Source: Clostridia bacterium
Lineage (GTDB): Bacteria > Bacillota > Clostridia > Oscillospirales > Acutalibacteraceae
Assembly (NCBI GenBank): GCA_017409475.1
Contig: JAFQSP010000014.1
Span: 1-64,000, forward strand
Direction of reading: 5' to 3'
DNA: 64,000 nt
The notes beneath the pieces were generated by a model that saw only the letters and a program-made list of their open reading frames with translations, was not told the DNA's origin and did not search any database. Position numbers and translations under genes: made by a program. Positions 35,133 through 45,063 of the stretch are shown piece by piece (within the stretch, counting starts at the first letter, position 1; every line of letters starts with the position of its first letter).

Positions 35133-37453
35133 TATTCACCCTCCTTTACTACGATAAAGCTTCCTGCCTTAACGGTTACACCGCCAAAATCATAATCCTT
35201 TTCGCCGTAATTTACTACAACCGTGAGCGAATCGTCATAGGTTGTACTTCTTACGTTTTCGTTAATTATAACGTGGTCGGTAATTTCTTTGTCACAGTAG
35301 CCGTCGAAAATGGAAGAAAGAGTTTTATAATCTCTTATTGCAGTTTCATTCCATGTGTAGAAGTTACTGCTGTAAATATCGTTGAATTCAGTATCAAGGA
35401 ATACTGTACTTTCGCTCCAAGTGAGCATGTAATAAGGCATTGAGCCTGTTTCCATCATGCGAAGGAACTGAATTGTCGGGTCATCACTAAGGTTATGAGC
35501 CGATTCAGTATATTCGATAAGGCCGTGTAATGCAATCTGAGCAAACGGTACATCGCATGTAGTAGATTCAAATCCGCTCGAATACATCGGAAGCGAAATA
35601 ATCTTATCAGCGTAAGCATAGGTATATGCGTTTCCGTTGTCTACAACAACGCTTCCTGCCTTTTCCTTTGCTACCTTGAGAGCCTTCTTTACCAATTCCT
35701 CAGCATTCTGACGGTCGGTAAAGTTGCTTCCGTTATTAAAATCGGAATAAAGAGTAGAACCAAGAGTACCAAGCGAAATATTAGGCTGATTATAGCCCTT
35801 GAAATCGTCGGTAAACAATTTTACCTGCTCTTCAAAATATTTCGGGTTAACAAGGTAATAACTTGCCTCGCCATTATGGAAAAGTCCGTTATCGCGACGG
35901 AAGAATCCCTTTCTGGCATATTCGTTAAGAATGTTTCTAACCGCAACTTTTCTAATCGGCCAAGAGAATGTACCCTCGTATACAGCGCAGACGTCAACGT
36001 CAAAATAGAGGTCGGAACCAATCTCTTTTGCGGTTGATATAAGGTTCTTCAGTTCCTTTTCTCCGCCAAGTTCGCTTTCGGGATCGGCTGAATCAACGAA
36101 GGTCGACTTAACACCGCCATCGGTCCAAGCACTCATTCGTAAATCAACGTTTTTAACTCCGCCCTTATTAAGCTCGGTGAGCATCTTACCCGCTTCATCA
36201 AAGGTTGTAACCTTTTGAATGGCATCAACGATAAAACCAAACTTTGAAACGCTCTTTGTAATTGCGCCCATTGTATCAATATTAAGTGTTACGTCAGCGG
36301 GTGCGGTTGATTCTACACCAACCTCTTCAACAAGATACTTTCTGTAGCGCTTAGCCATTCCGACATAGTCGGTATCATCACCCATAAGCGGGTAGTAAAC
36401 AACCGAGCAACAATCAATCTTTGAGTATCCGTAGGCAACCTGATTATATGCCTTGTTAAACCAGTTTGACGTGGTATCAAAGGTGTCCTGATAGTTATAG
36501 GTAAAGTCGGCATAAATCGAAGTATAGGGCACGGCTGCACGTGAAGGCATTGCAGTTACTTTTGCTACTGCGTCACCATTTTTAATAACAGCTAAAAAGC
36601 CCTTGTCGTCGCCTTTTGTTCCGAATACCGGTAATACGACCGATTCGCTTTTACCGAGAGAATATCTAATGTTCAGCGCGTTATCTTGACCGTAAATCTG
36701 GTAAGAAATGCGCTTTGAAAGGCCGTCGAGCGCTGCATAATCGTTAGCGATAAGGGCACCGCTTCCGTCAGGCAAGAACATATATCCGTCAGACTCGTAA
36801 AGCGCGCTTCCGAAGAAGGGCATTACGGCAACCGAAATAATTTCGTGCTCGGACTTTTTCTCAACCTTGATTTTTGTAAATTCGACGCCGGCCTCAAATC
36901 CGCCATCCTTTGTCAAGCGGAACACCATCGGAATAGTAAATCCGAACAATGTCTTCTTTTCTTCTGTAATCTTTTTGGGGAATTCGTAGGTGATTCTAAC
37001 GCCATTATCAATCTTTTCGATTTTATAGTTTCCTTTTTTTACAGCGTCGCCGGTATAAACGTAGGAATCGTTTTTATTCTCGTTCTGATAGGTGATAATG
37101 CCGGTCGATCTTGCCTCTTTCTTTCTTGTAGCTATGGTGATGCTGTCAAGATTTTGAGGAATCGAGTACCATACCTCGCCGGTTTTTACATCCTCTACAC
37201 CGAAGCAAACCCATTCGTTTGTCTTGTCAAGCATGTAAAGTCTTAATCCGCCGAGTTCGGCAATTTTTTCGAATTCTTCAATACCGCTGAAGATAGGCTC
37301 GGTTTCTTTTACTTCTTCAGTTGTATCAACCACTTCGGCAGGCTCGGTTGTTTCGTTGATTTCGTCAGCCGAAACAATGAACGAGGTAGATGACAGAGTA
37401 AGAACCAAAACAAGCGCTAATACAACATATAATAATTTGAATCTATTTTTCAT
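35132..37453 (-). CDS. Large secreted DUF5696-like protein of a sugar ABC operon
   Basis: A 773-residue secreted protein with a signal peptide (about 1-29) and no lipobox. After an acidic Glu/Thr-rich stretch come beta-rich regions (about 60-330), then what looks like a TIM-barrel glycosidase-type domain (about 390-690; NVDLRMSAWTDGG, GSDLYFDVDVCAVY, VVVDNGNAYTYAYAD), and a small beta domain at the end. The pattern is like the poorly known DUF5696 proteins that sit beside sugar permeases in Firmicutes. No glycosidase family or catalytic pair can be assigned with safety. Its position between the YIP1-like gene and a permease pair suggests a role in binding or trimming the transported sugar. 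Confidence 0.7.
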   Translation of the reverse strand: MKNRFKLLYVVLALVLVLTLSSTSFIVSADEINETTEPAEVVDTTEEVKETEPIFSGIEEFEKIAELGGLRLYMLDKTNEWVCFGVEDVKTGEVWYSIPQNLDSITIATRKKEARSTGIITYQNENKNDSYVYTGDAVKKGNYKIEKIDNGVRITYEFPKKITEEKKTLFGFTIPMVFRLTKDGGFEAGVEFTKIKVEKKSEHEIISVAVMPFFGSALYESDGYMFLPDGSGALIANDYAALDGLSKRISYQIYGQDNALNIRYSLGKSESVVLPVFGTKGDDKGFLAVIKNGDAVAKVTAMPSRAAVPYTSIYADFTYNYQDTFDTTSNWFNKAYNQVAYGYSKIDCCSVVYYPLMGDDTDYVGMAKRYRKYLVEEVGVESTAPADVTLNIDTMGAITKSVSKFGFIVDAIQKVTTFDEAGKMLTELNKGGVKNVDLRMSAWTDGGVKSTFVDSADPESELGGEKELKNLISTAKEIGSDLYFDVDVCAVYEGTFSWPIRKVAVRNILNEYARKGFFRRDNGLFHNGEASYYLVNPKYFEEQVKLFTDDFKGYNQPNISLGTLGSTLYSDFNNGSNFTDRQNAEELVKKALKVAKEKAGSVVVDNGNAYTYAYADKIISLPMYSSGFESTTCDVPFAQIALHGLIEYTESAHNLSDDPTIQFLRMMETGSMPYYMLTWSESTVFLDTEFNDIYSSNFYTWNETAIRDYKTLSSIFDGYCDKEITDHVIINENVRSTTYDDSLTVVVNYGEKDYDFGGVTVKAGSFIVVKEGE

Positions 37454-37466
37454 CTATCTCACCTAC

Positions 37467-38183
37467 CTATCCGTTAAATCTAAACATCAGTTCCTGTCCG
37501 ATTACTTCAATAAAATCCCAGAACTGTGCTACAAGCGAAACCAACAGTACAACGAGGAGCAAGAGAATAAATACACCTAAAACAGTGAGTACCATTGAGA
37601 ATATGCTCTTCTTTATTGTATATTGGTGAATAATTGTATTTGCGATTAACATGAGCAATACGGTCCAGAAGAAGGCTACGGTTCCAAGCAATGTCAACCA
37701 TGACGATTCTTCTATTGTAAGGACTTTTGAAAGTATGGTGAGCGGAATGGTTGTTACCACGAGTGGCATTGTTGCATAGCTGTTAGCTATCCAAATTTCT
37801 TTAAACCAACCTTCGCCATCCATAAGTGTACATATCGCCCAGTTTGCGATTGACCATAAAACAACGATCATCGCTGAACTCATAAACTCGGACAAAACGC
37901 TAAGCATTTCAACCTTGTTTGTTGTAAACTGGAAACCGTATTCCAGATATTCATATACGCTGCTAAAGAACCACGCAGCCAAAATTATAAATGAAAGTCC
38001 TACTGAACCGGCTTTTTCGTATTTGATTTCGTTATATGCCTTTAACGGATGGATTAATACGCGGAACGGCCAAATTATCTTTTTCCAGTTCCAATATTTC
38101 GGCAATAGATGCTTCCACTGAATTTCGCTAATCATTTTTTTGCTATATTTAGCAAGTGCTGAATATGTAGCCAATTTTGTCAC
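37467..38183 (-). CDS. YIP1-family membrane protein
   Basis: A 238-residue membrane protein with about five hydrophobic helices after a cytoplasmic N-terminus (about 1-65). The start of the membrane part (IWPFRVLIHPLKAYNEIKYEK) and the following helices look like YIP1-domain proteins. Function is unknown. It lies 13 bases before the DUF5696-like gene and 20 bases after the beta-propeller gene, so it is a fixed part of this operon. Confidence 0.65.
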   Translation of the reverse strand: MTKLATYSALAKYSKKMISEIQWKHLLPKYWNWKKIIWPFRVLIHPLKAYNEIKYEKAGSVGLSFIILAAWFFSSVYEYLEYGFQFTTNKVEMLSVLSEFMSSAMIVVLWSIANWAICTLMDGEGWFKEIWIANSYATMPLVVTTIPLTILSKVLTIEESSWLTLLGTVAFFWTVLLMLIANTIIHQYTIKKSIFSMVLTVLGVFILLLLVVLLVSLVAQFWDFIEVIGQELMFRFNG

Positions 38184-38203
38184 CTCCTAATAAATATCTA
38201 AGA

Positions 38204-39745
38204 TTATTTGAACTTAATACTCTGCTTTTCTCTCCTAATTCCAAGTGCTGTCTGAATCAAACCGATTCCTTTAATAAATGCAACTGCACATGCAACAAGC
38301 AGTGGTACAAACCACAAAAAGTTCTCACGTACATACTGTTTTCTGTATTCTGCGAGAGCTGCTGAGTATGAAGTTCTATCCTGTCCATATTTAAGGTAGG
38401 CCAGTGACTCCTCATATTTCTCTTGTTCAAGCAATGATTTTCCTATAGCTGCGTATCCGATTGAGAAGTTTGAATTATATTTGAGAACCTCTCTCCAATA
38501 TTTTTCACCTTCGACGTAATGACCGTCTCGGTAATATTTATCAGCAATAACCAGCTTTTTCATATATTCCGTAGGCTTATAAATATTAATTGAACCGGAA
38601 ATCTGGTCGAGAACGTAGTACTTTTCGCCATATTTAGTAATTGCTGTCGGATGCTTAATTGAGCCAAGCTGATTGTGAGCGTTTCCGAAAACGGTAAGCT
38701 GAACGCTTCGGCTATCGTAAACGAATATACGGCACATCTTAAGGTCGACAACTGCGATATATCCCTCTTCATCAACGTAAACATCTTCAAGCTCGCTTGT
38801 AATAGCGCGGTCGCCGTAAACGGTTGAAATAATTGCGTTTGCATCGGGGATAAGAGTATTTTCGCCAAGGGGGTTAATCTTTCTCAAACGAAGGTCAGCG
38901 GCTACCGTATCGGTAGATGTTGTTGTATAAATAAATCCTTCGTCATCCATAAAGATGTTCGACATTTCGGTAGGTACGGCCTTTATGGTTGTGGATGTCG
39001 ACTGACGGCCGAATACCTTTTTCCACATTGCCTGAACTACAAGCGCCCAGGTCATTACTACCTTGTTTGCGCCGTAATACTGAACAAATTCGCCCTCTTT
39101 ATCAAGAATGATAAGTCCTTCAAGAATACCAAGCGCTCTTATATAAAGATAACCCGATTTATCAACTACTACGGTGAGAGGCTCGTAGTCCTTGATTTCT
39201 ACCGATTCGTGAACCGGCTTTCCGTAGAATTTATTGAGCGTTCCTTCGAGATCGCCTGAAAGAATATAGCCGTCCTTGTAGTTTTCACCCTTTTCGTTTG
39301 TCTTTGTTTCGTTACAGCATACATAAATTGTATCCTCTCTTACAAAAACATCACGAGGTGAAAGAATAGGATAGCTTTCGCTTCCGTCAGCGCTTGTAAA
39401 TTCGGTATAATCTCTTACAAATTGAAGTTCGCTATCAAGCACAACAATTCGGTTGTTTCCCGTGTCGGCGATAAAGAAGGTATCGTTATATCTGAACATA
39501 TCTTCGGGGCGGTTGAGGCCGTTTTCTGCGCCGCTTTGACCTACACCGCCGACAACATTCATGTCTACATATGTAACCTTTTTATCAGGAATATATCCCA
39601 AAGGAGCAGCTGTTGCCTTTCCGTACGGGTCGTAGTCATAACCTTCGTACGGTGCAACCGACAGCGCTGATACCGGTAAAAGAACAGTACTGGCAACGAT
39701 CACAATGCACGCTACTATGCCCATTATTTTAGTAAATAATTTCAT
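38204..39745 (-). CDS. NHL-type beta-propeller / TPR membrane protein
   Basis: A 513-residue protein. A signal-like helix is at about 1-28. A beta-propeller of NHL-type repeats follows (about 60-390; NGLNRPEDMFRYNDTFFIADTGNNRIVVLD is typical). Next come TPR-like helices (about 400-465; YYRDGHYVEGEKYWREVLKYN), and the C-terminus has one membrane helix (about 475-495) and a basic tail. The ATG at 39745 is chosen because GGAGG lies just upstream; an open frame extending to 39901 has none. The chain would face the outside with its propeller. It may hold a glycan or a partner protein near the transporter; this is inference. Confidence 0.75.
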   Translation of the reverse strand: MKLFTKIMGIVACIVIVASTVLLPVSALSVAPYEGYDYDPYGKATAAPLGYIPDKKVTYVDMNVVGGVGQSGAENGLNRPEDMFRYNDTFFIADTGNNRIVVLDSELQFVRDYTEFTSADGSESYPILSPRDVFVREDTIYVCCNETKTNEKGENYKDGYILSGDLEGTLNKFYGKPVHESVEIKDYEPLTVVVDKSGYLYIRALGILEGLIILDKEGEFVQYYGANKVVMTWALVVQAMWKKVFGRQSTSTTIKAVPTEMSNIFMDDEGFIYTTTSTDTVAADLRLRKINPLGENTLIPDANAIISTVYGDRAITSELEDVYVDEEGYIAVVDLKMCRIFVYDSRSVQLTVFGNAHNQLGSIKHPTAITKYGEKYYVLDQISGSINIYKPTEYMKKLVIADKYYRDGHYVEGEKYWREVLKYNSNFSIGYAAIGKSLLEQEKYEESLAYLKYGQDRTSYSAALAEYRKQYVRENFLWFVPLLVACAVAFIKGIGLIQTALGIRREKQSIKFK

Positions 39746-39788
39746 ATTAGTTCCTCCTATCATGATATTTGATGTCGTGGCTAAGATC

Positions 39789-40646
39789 TTATTTAAGTCC
39801 GGCCGTTGACATCGTTTCCATGATTGCACTTTGGCTAAACAGGAACAAAATGAGCGGTGGAACAAGCATAAATACACCAACAGCACAACCTGCACCTGCA
39901 CGGGTCATACCTGCTGAGGTAATTTGACCGATTGCGGTCGGCAAAAGCTTCATTTCTTCTATATTGATGTAACCGGCGCCTGAACCCCAGTATCCACCAA
40001 AGTTAAAGATGATAAGAGTAAGCCAAGCAGGCTTTACGTTAGGCATTACGATTCGCCAATAAATATTCCATTCGTTTGAACCGTCAATTTTCGCCGCTTC
40101 AACTACCGCACCGGGTATATTCGCTTCCATAAACTGACGCATAAGGAATACGTTACCTGTTCCTGACCAGTTTGGTAAGAAAATTGACCAATATGTATTA
40201 TAAAGTCCAAGTCCGGTAACAATAAGGTATGACGGAATACTTGTAACTTCGCCGCTAAACATCATCGCCCAAACGATAACGTTATAGAGGAATGATTTTC
40301 CTGCAAATTCGTGCTTTGCAAGAGGGTAGGCTGCAACCGATGCAATGATAATTGAGCCTACTGTTCCTACGATTGTAATAAATATTGTGTTAAAAAGATA
40401 ACGCGAAAAAGGAATTTTTGATGATGAAAGAAGTCTCAGCATCAATGTGTAATGCTCGGTTGTCGGGTTTACGACGTAGAAACGAGGAGGGAATATCGAA
40501 AGCTCATTAAGCGGTTTGAATGAATTCAAAACAGTGTAATAAAGCGGAATAGCGAATATGATTCCAAAAAAGAACATTATGAAATACATAAAATAGTCGC
40601 CGCCGCGCGATCTTGACAGGCGTGCCTGTCCTTTTACGTGTGCCAT
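39789..40646 (-). CDS. Sugar ABC transporter permease (second MalG-type)
   Basis: A 285-residue carbohydrate permease with six helices and an EAA loop (VVEAAKIDGSNEWNIYWRIVMP). It forms the first permease pair of the operon with 40669 and lies 43 bases before the beta-propeller gene. Its sequence is clearly different from the permease at 33237, so the operon carries two distinct pairs rather than a recent duplication. Confidence 0.9.
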   Translation of the reverse strand: MAHVKGQARLSRSRGGDYFMYFIMFFFGIIFAIPLYYTVLNSFKPLNELSIFPPRFYVVNPTTEHYTLMLRLLSSSKIPFSRYLFNTIFITIVGTVGSIIIASVAAYPLAKHEFAGKSFLYNVIVWAMMFSGEVTSIPSYLIVTGLGLYNTYWSIFLPNWSGTGNVFLMRQFMEANIPGAVVEAAKIDGSNEWNIYWRIVMPNVKPAWLTLIIFNFGGYWGSGAGYINIEEMKLLPTAIGQITSAGMTRAGAGCAVGVFMLVPPLILFLFSQSAIMETMSTAGLK

Positions 40647-40668
40647 TTGTTATATTCTCTCCTTTCGT

Positions 40669-41580
40669 TTAGTCTGTACTCCAGCGCTGTAATGCCTTGT
40701 TTACAAAGAACCAATATGTAAGCATCATTGCGAACAAGACAATTGTAATTGCGCCGGCATATCCCATTTCTAATTTTGTAAACGCACAGTCACCAAGGTG
40801 CAAGGATATTGTATGGGTACAATAGTCGGTACTTGGGTTTCCTGTAAGTGCTGCGTTAAGACTACCTGCGCCGAATGAACCCGAAATTGTACCAACTGCT
40901 CCGTAAAGCAGCTGCGGTCTCATCTGCGGTAGAGTAATGTAAAACAACTCTTGCCAACGGTTGCGAATACCGTCGATAGCACCTGCTTCTGAGTATTCGC
41001 GGTTGAGTGACTGAAGACCTGCGAGGAAGGTAAGGAATCCTGTTCCGCAGGACAGCCACAAGGAAACTACGATTACGATGGTAAAGCAGTAATCCTTATC
41101 GGTGAGCCATTGTATCGGGCTATCAATTAGTCCGTATTCAAGCAAAAATCCGTTTAAAAGTCCGTATGAGTCACCGCTGAAGATAAGCTGGAAGATAAAT
41201 ACCAAGCTTCCGCCGAGTGACGGTGCGTAGAAAAGGAATGTAAGAAGGTTACGTACCTTTTTAGGACTTTCGTTTATACCCCACGCAAAAACAAAGTTAA
41301 GCAGGTATCCTAACGGACCGGTTACGATGGCCATAATAAGTGTATTTTTAAGCGCTATTGTGAAAATATCGTCGTCGATTAAAAGGCGAATAAAGTTATC
41401 TATTCCAACAAATTTCGGTGTGTTGAGCATATCGTATGAGGTAAAACTCAAAAATATACCTGCTATAACAGGCACAACACCGAATACAATGAACATTAAC
41501 GCCCATGGTCCAACCATCATGTAACTAATGGGACGATTGCGCTCGAGTATCGCACTCTTCTTTTTCTTGAATTTAATCAC
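40669..41580 (-). CDS. Sugar ABC transporter permease (second MalF-type)
   Basis: A 303-residue permease of the MalF/UgpA type with six helices. The EAA loop is seen as YSEAGAIDGIRNRWQELFYITLP. It is 22 bases before its MalG-type partner and 35 bases after the large solute-binding fusion, which is its probable ligand donor. Confidence 0.9.
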   Translation of the reverse strand: MIKFKKKKSAILERNRPISYMMVGPWALMFIVFGVVPVIAGIFLSFTSYDMLNTPKFVGIDNFIRLLIDDDIFTIALKNTLIMAIVTGPLGYLLNFVFAWGINESPKKVRNLLTFLFYAPSLGGSLVFIFQLIFSGDSYGLLNGFLLEYGLIDSPIQWLTDKDYCFTIVIVVSLWLSCGTGFLTFLAGLQSLNREYSEAGAIDGIRNRWQELFYITLPQMRPQLLYGAVGTISGSFGAGSLNAALTGNPSTDYCTHTISLHLGDCAFTKLEMGYAGAITIVLFAMMLTYWFFVNKALQRWSTD

Positions 41581-41615
41581 GCTTTTCCCTCCTGATAGAA
41601 TTTTTTTCTGAACGG

Positions 41616-44600
41616 TTATTTAATTACATTAAAGTAATTGGTCGGGCGTTCATATGTTTCGTTATCTATAATGCTATGAATCGGATTACCGTCCTCATCA
41701 GCGTGATAATATCCTTCTTCATAGAACCTATCTACGTTATATTCGACACGCTTACGCTGAATTTCTACGTTTGCGTCCTTATTATAATGTAACAATGCTT
41801 CACGCGGATTGCGTCCGTCGTAAATTACGGCACGAGATGCGTTAGCAAGCTGACGTCCGATATAGTAGTCGCCGGGAACACGCGGAATATCAAACAGCCA
41901 CTCCCACTGTTCCTTAATAATCTGGCTATGTTCGTACGACCACGGCAAACGTTCGAATGCTTCGAGGTTAGCGGGTGAACCACGAGCACCTCGTACAAGA
42001 ATAGCCTCGTTCTTAATATTAAACTCGGTCTGTGCATCGGCACCGCACCACCATGTCATAAACTGCCATGCGTAATCAGACATTTCATTAACGTCAATCA
42101 TGATACAGCAGCCGCCACCGGCAAGCTGAGTATGGTCAACGTATTCGTTGCCATCTTCATCAATACGTCTTACACCGGGGAGAAGCGCCATTTCCCAAAG
42201 GCCTTGGAGCTCGGGCGCTGATACCTGTAAGCTGTTAACCATTGTGTATCCGCCCATCATAATCGGCATTTCGCCCGTTCTGAATCGGTTGAATGCATCA
42301 AACTGAAGCGGAATTCCCCATTTTGTATTAAGCTCGCACGACTCAGTAAATGCATCTATATATAAATCGGTGTCAAAGGTTGTTCTGGACTTATCCTCGA
42401 CGTAGTAGTTACCACCGTTCTGAAGAACGAGGTGTCCGGTAAGACTTCCGATAGCTACCGACATATTATTTCTCTGTAAAAGCGGAAGCATCTTATATAT
42501 ATCGTCCCATGTTTCGGGAATTTCGAGACCATACTCCTCTAAAATATCCGAACGGACAAACAATACCGAGAAGTCCTGTGACGTGGGCAAGCCGTATACG
42601 CCGCCATCCTGATATTGAAGTGCGATAAATGCTGATTTATGGAACCAGGTATACGCTTCGTCAAAGGTTGTATCATAAAACGCATTTTCATCATTAAACT
42701 GGGTAAGGTCAACGAGGGCGCCACGCATCGCGTATCCGATAGGTGTATCCGAACCTTCGCTGAGTGAAATATCAGGCGCAATACCCGCCAAAATAGCCTT
42801 TGTCAAGTCGCCGATACCGCCAAGCATGAGCTTAACGGGAATCTTGTACTTTGCGGTAAACTTGTCTTCAACAAGACGCGAGATAATATTGTACTGTTCG
42901 CGACCGCCACTCATCCATATTGTAATCGGCTCGCATACGTATCCGGCTTCTTCGTCAATTTCGAGTTCGCCGTAGCCGGAATAGTTGTTTGTAAAGGATG
43001 AAAGGAAGCCCTTTGCTGCGAATTCGATAGCTTCGGTAAAGTTCTTCTTCGGATAGGGTAATTTTGTTTCGTCTCCGAAATAGATTGAGTCAAGAAGAAG
43101 CGACTGAGACTTCATTGATACAACCTTATCGGTAAGCTCAGCAATATTTGACTTATATCCTGTAAGGGCGCCCGAAATTGTTGCCGGGTCCTCGATAAAT
43201 CCTTCGAGCTGCTTAATAAGAACCTTTACAATTGAAGCGCCGCTATCGTCACCGTTTATTTCAACAAGCTCGTCAATACAGTCCTCTAACTCTTTTTTAA
43301 CATCTTTGAATCCGTCAATAAGTCCGGGGATGGTCTTATGAAGGTCATAGTCGCGAAGTGTATCAGGTGATGCACCTGTAATCTGAACTATCTTCATATA
43401 CCACTTGTTCAGCTCAGATGCCTGAGATTCAAGATTCTGAACAATATGTGCAATCGGACCGAATGTTGCGGTTAATCGTATGGTGTGCTTTCCTTTTTCA
43501 AGGTATATGTAATACGGATTTTCTTTTTTATCGCAAACGGTAAAGTTTTTCCATACCGATGTGGGAGCAAATGGAATTTCGCTAAGTTCCTGATAGGGAA
43601 CCTTTCCGTCAACGGATAATTTACGGTACACGTTCATACCTACAACGTAGTCCTGCTTATACTTGAACGAAACAGCGTACAAGCCTGATTCCTTTGCATC
43701 AACCTCATATTCAACCCATGTGCCCGGAGATGTCCAGTTTTCACCGCCAAAAACGTTAAGACGTGTTTTTGCGTAATGGAGGTTATCCCCTGTTCCGTTG
43801 GTTGTTGATGCGGTGTATTCAGCACCCATCATCAACGACTGTCTGGATTTAAGTGTTGTGTATTCTGCATGAAGTGTAATATTGTTATCTTTAACCGGCT
43901 TGTATCCCTGTTCTTTGTATTCGTCGTAAACGTCAGAATACGATTTAATCTTTTTTGCACCGCCGAGAGTTACTCCGGCAAGAGCGAGTGACTGACGCAG
44001 TACATTAATTTTAATAGAATGGGTTCCTTCGCTGAAATAGAATAAAAGATCAGAGTCGGAAGAGAAAGAAACGTCATGAATCGTATAGTTTGTCCATCTG
44101 AGAACCTCTACCTGTTCAGGTGTGATTTCGTTATCGTTGAGGTCTCTCATCGGCCAGTTTCCGTTTTCGTCCTTTGTTTTGTCATCGGCCCAAAAACGAT
44201 TGAACATAAAGGTTGTTGATTCCTTATACTGAACTCCGCCGTCGATAAGGAAGGAAACCTCAATATCAATTGGCTGATTAATTATCGGAAGATAATCGAA
44301 AGCAAGATGATAAAGTCCTGCCTCTTCGATATCAACGGAAAAATCAACATAACCGCCCTGATCTATAACAAGGGCGTCCTTATTTGTATTAAAATGGTCA
44401 ACGACACCCTTCATTTCTGTGTTGTGCATATCAGAAACATCGTTTTTGATGTCGAGATTGACGGTATCCTTGATAACGTCTTCATCAGAAAAATATCTAA
44501 GGAATGTGAGGTAATTTGTATATTTACCCGCTTTATATCCTGAATATTTTTCGTCGATGTTATTACCAATTTCAGCGTATTTTTCCAAATCGGTAATTTC

Positions 44601-44765
44601 TACAACTTCTTCAGTTTCTGTTGTAGCTGTTTCCGAATCGGTGGTAGTTGCAACCAATGTTTCAGCCTTTTCGTCATCCTTTACAGCGTATGCCGTAGAA
44701 AATGCGCAGGTGAAAACAATCGCTACCGCCATGACAAAAGCCAGTGTTTTTTTCCAAGTCATCAT
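41616..44765 (-). CDS. Giant solute-binding protein fused to carbohydrate-binding-like domains
   Basis: A 1049-residue secreted protein. The signal peptide is non-lipoprotein type (ending near AYA). Two beta-sandwich regions of CBM6/35 look follow (about 95-250 and about 290-430; each has a Gly/Asp-rich strand pattern such as GGYVDFSVDIEEAGLYHLAFDY). Next are a helical, coiled-coil-like insert (about 430-560) and a family 1 extracellular solute-binding domain to the C-terminus (about 600-1010; ETWDDIYKMLPLLQR, FRTGEMPIMMGGY). Normal binding proteins have 400-550 residues, so this is an unusual fusion. There is no lipobox, so it must be held to the surface in another way or be free. The start is at 44765 or 44762 (two ATGs in a row after AAGGGAA). 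Confidence 0.82.
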   Translation of the reverse strand: MMTWKKTLAFVMAVAIVFTCAFSTAYAVKDDEKAETLVATTTDSETATTETEEVVEITDLEKYAEIGNNIDEKYSGYKAGKYTNYLTFLRYFSDEDVIKDTVNLDIKNDVSDMHNTEMKGVVDHFNTNKDALVIDQGGYVDFSVDIEEAGLYHLAFDYLPIINQPIDIEVSFLIDGGVQYKESTTFMFNRFWADDKTKDENGNWPMRDLNDNEITPEQVEVLRWTNYTIHDVSFSSDSDLLFYFSEGTHSIKINVLRQSLALAGVTLGGAKKIKSYSDVYDEYKEQGYKPVKDNNITLHAEYTTLKSRQSLMMGAEYTASTTNGTGDNLHYAKTRLNVFGGENWTSPGTWVEYEVDAKESGLYAVSFKYKQDYVVGMNVYRKLSVDGKVPYQELSEIPFAPTSVWKNFTVCDKKENPYYIYLEKGKHTIRLTATFGPIAHIVQNLESQASELNKWYMKIVQITGASPDTLRDYDLHKTIPGLIDGFKDVKKELEDCIDELVEINGDDSGASIVKVLIKQLEGFIEDPATISGALTGYKSNIAELTDKVVSMKSQSLLLDSIYFGDETKLPYPKKNFTEAIEFAAKGFLSSFTNNYSGYGELEIDEEAGYVCEPITIWMSGGREQYNIISRLVEDKFTAKYKIPVKLMLGGIGDLTKAILAGIAPDISLSEGSDTPIGYAMRGALVDLTQFNDENAFYDTTFDEAYTWFHKSAFIALQYQDGGVYGLPTSQDFSVLFVRSDILEEYGLEIPETWDDIYKMLPLLQRNNMSVAIGSLTGHLVLQNGGNYYVEDKSRTTFDTDLYIDAFTESCELNTKWGIPLQFDAFNRFRTGEMPIMMGGYTMVNSLQVSAPELQGLWEMALLPGVRRIDEDGNEYVDHTQLAGGGCCIMIDVNEMSDYAWQFMTWWCGADAQTEFNIKNEAILVRGARGSPANLEAFERLPWSYEHSQIIKEQWEWLFDIPRVPGDYYIGRQLANASRAVIYDGRNPREALLHYNKDANVEIQRKRVEYNVDRFYEEGYYHADEDGNPIHSIIDNETYERPTNYFNVIK

Positions 44766-45004
44766 GAATATTCCCTTCGCTAAGAATTTGTAGGCATCGA
44801 GCCCAAAGTTATACAAGCCGTTCAAATCGTTATTTCGTCTGAACGCAAAAGCTGCCAAAACTTATATTTAGCAACTTTTGCCTTTTTACGAAAGTTTTAT
44901 CATGCAGATTTTTAGCTTCATTAACTGCATTATATTAACGATTTGGCAATTACAGAATACCTGTCCAAAAAAATCCCGATTATAATTAGTAATTTTTAAA
45001 ACGG

Positions 45005-45043
45005 GTTTATCCTCTCGGACACAATGAGTCCGAGAGGATAAAC
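45005..45043 (-). terminator. Strong hairpin between the two solute-binding protein genes
   Basis: A perfect 16-bp stem (GTTTATCCTCTCGGAC and its complement) with a seven-base loop, 20 bases after the stop of the binding protein at 45064. On the minus strand it is followed by CCGTTTTAAAAATT, a weak T run. Such hairpins often let only part of the transcripts go on and protect the message of an abundant binding protein. The rest of 44766-45063 is AT-rich leader for the fusion gene. Confidence 0.75.
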
Positions 45044-45063
45044 ATAATTAGTTTAAACTTCTG

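Noticed and set aside
38204..39901. Longer start for the beta-propeller protein at 39901
   Set aside because: It would overlap the permease gene and has no ribosome site; GGAGG before 39745 and a signal-like helix there fix the start.
33237..41580. Transporter permease pairs as a recent tandem duplication
   Set aside because: The two pairs differ in EAA loops and loop lengths, so they are distinct families rather than recent copies.
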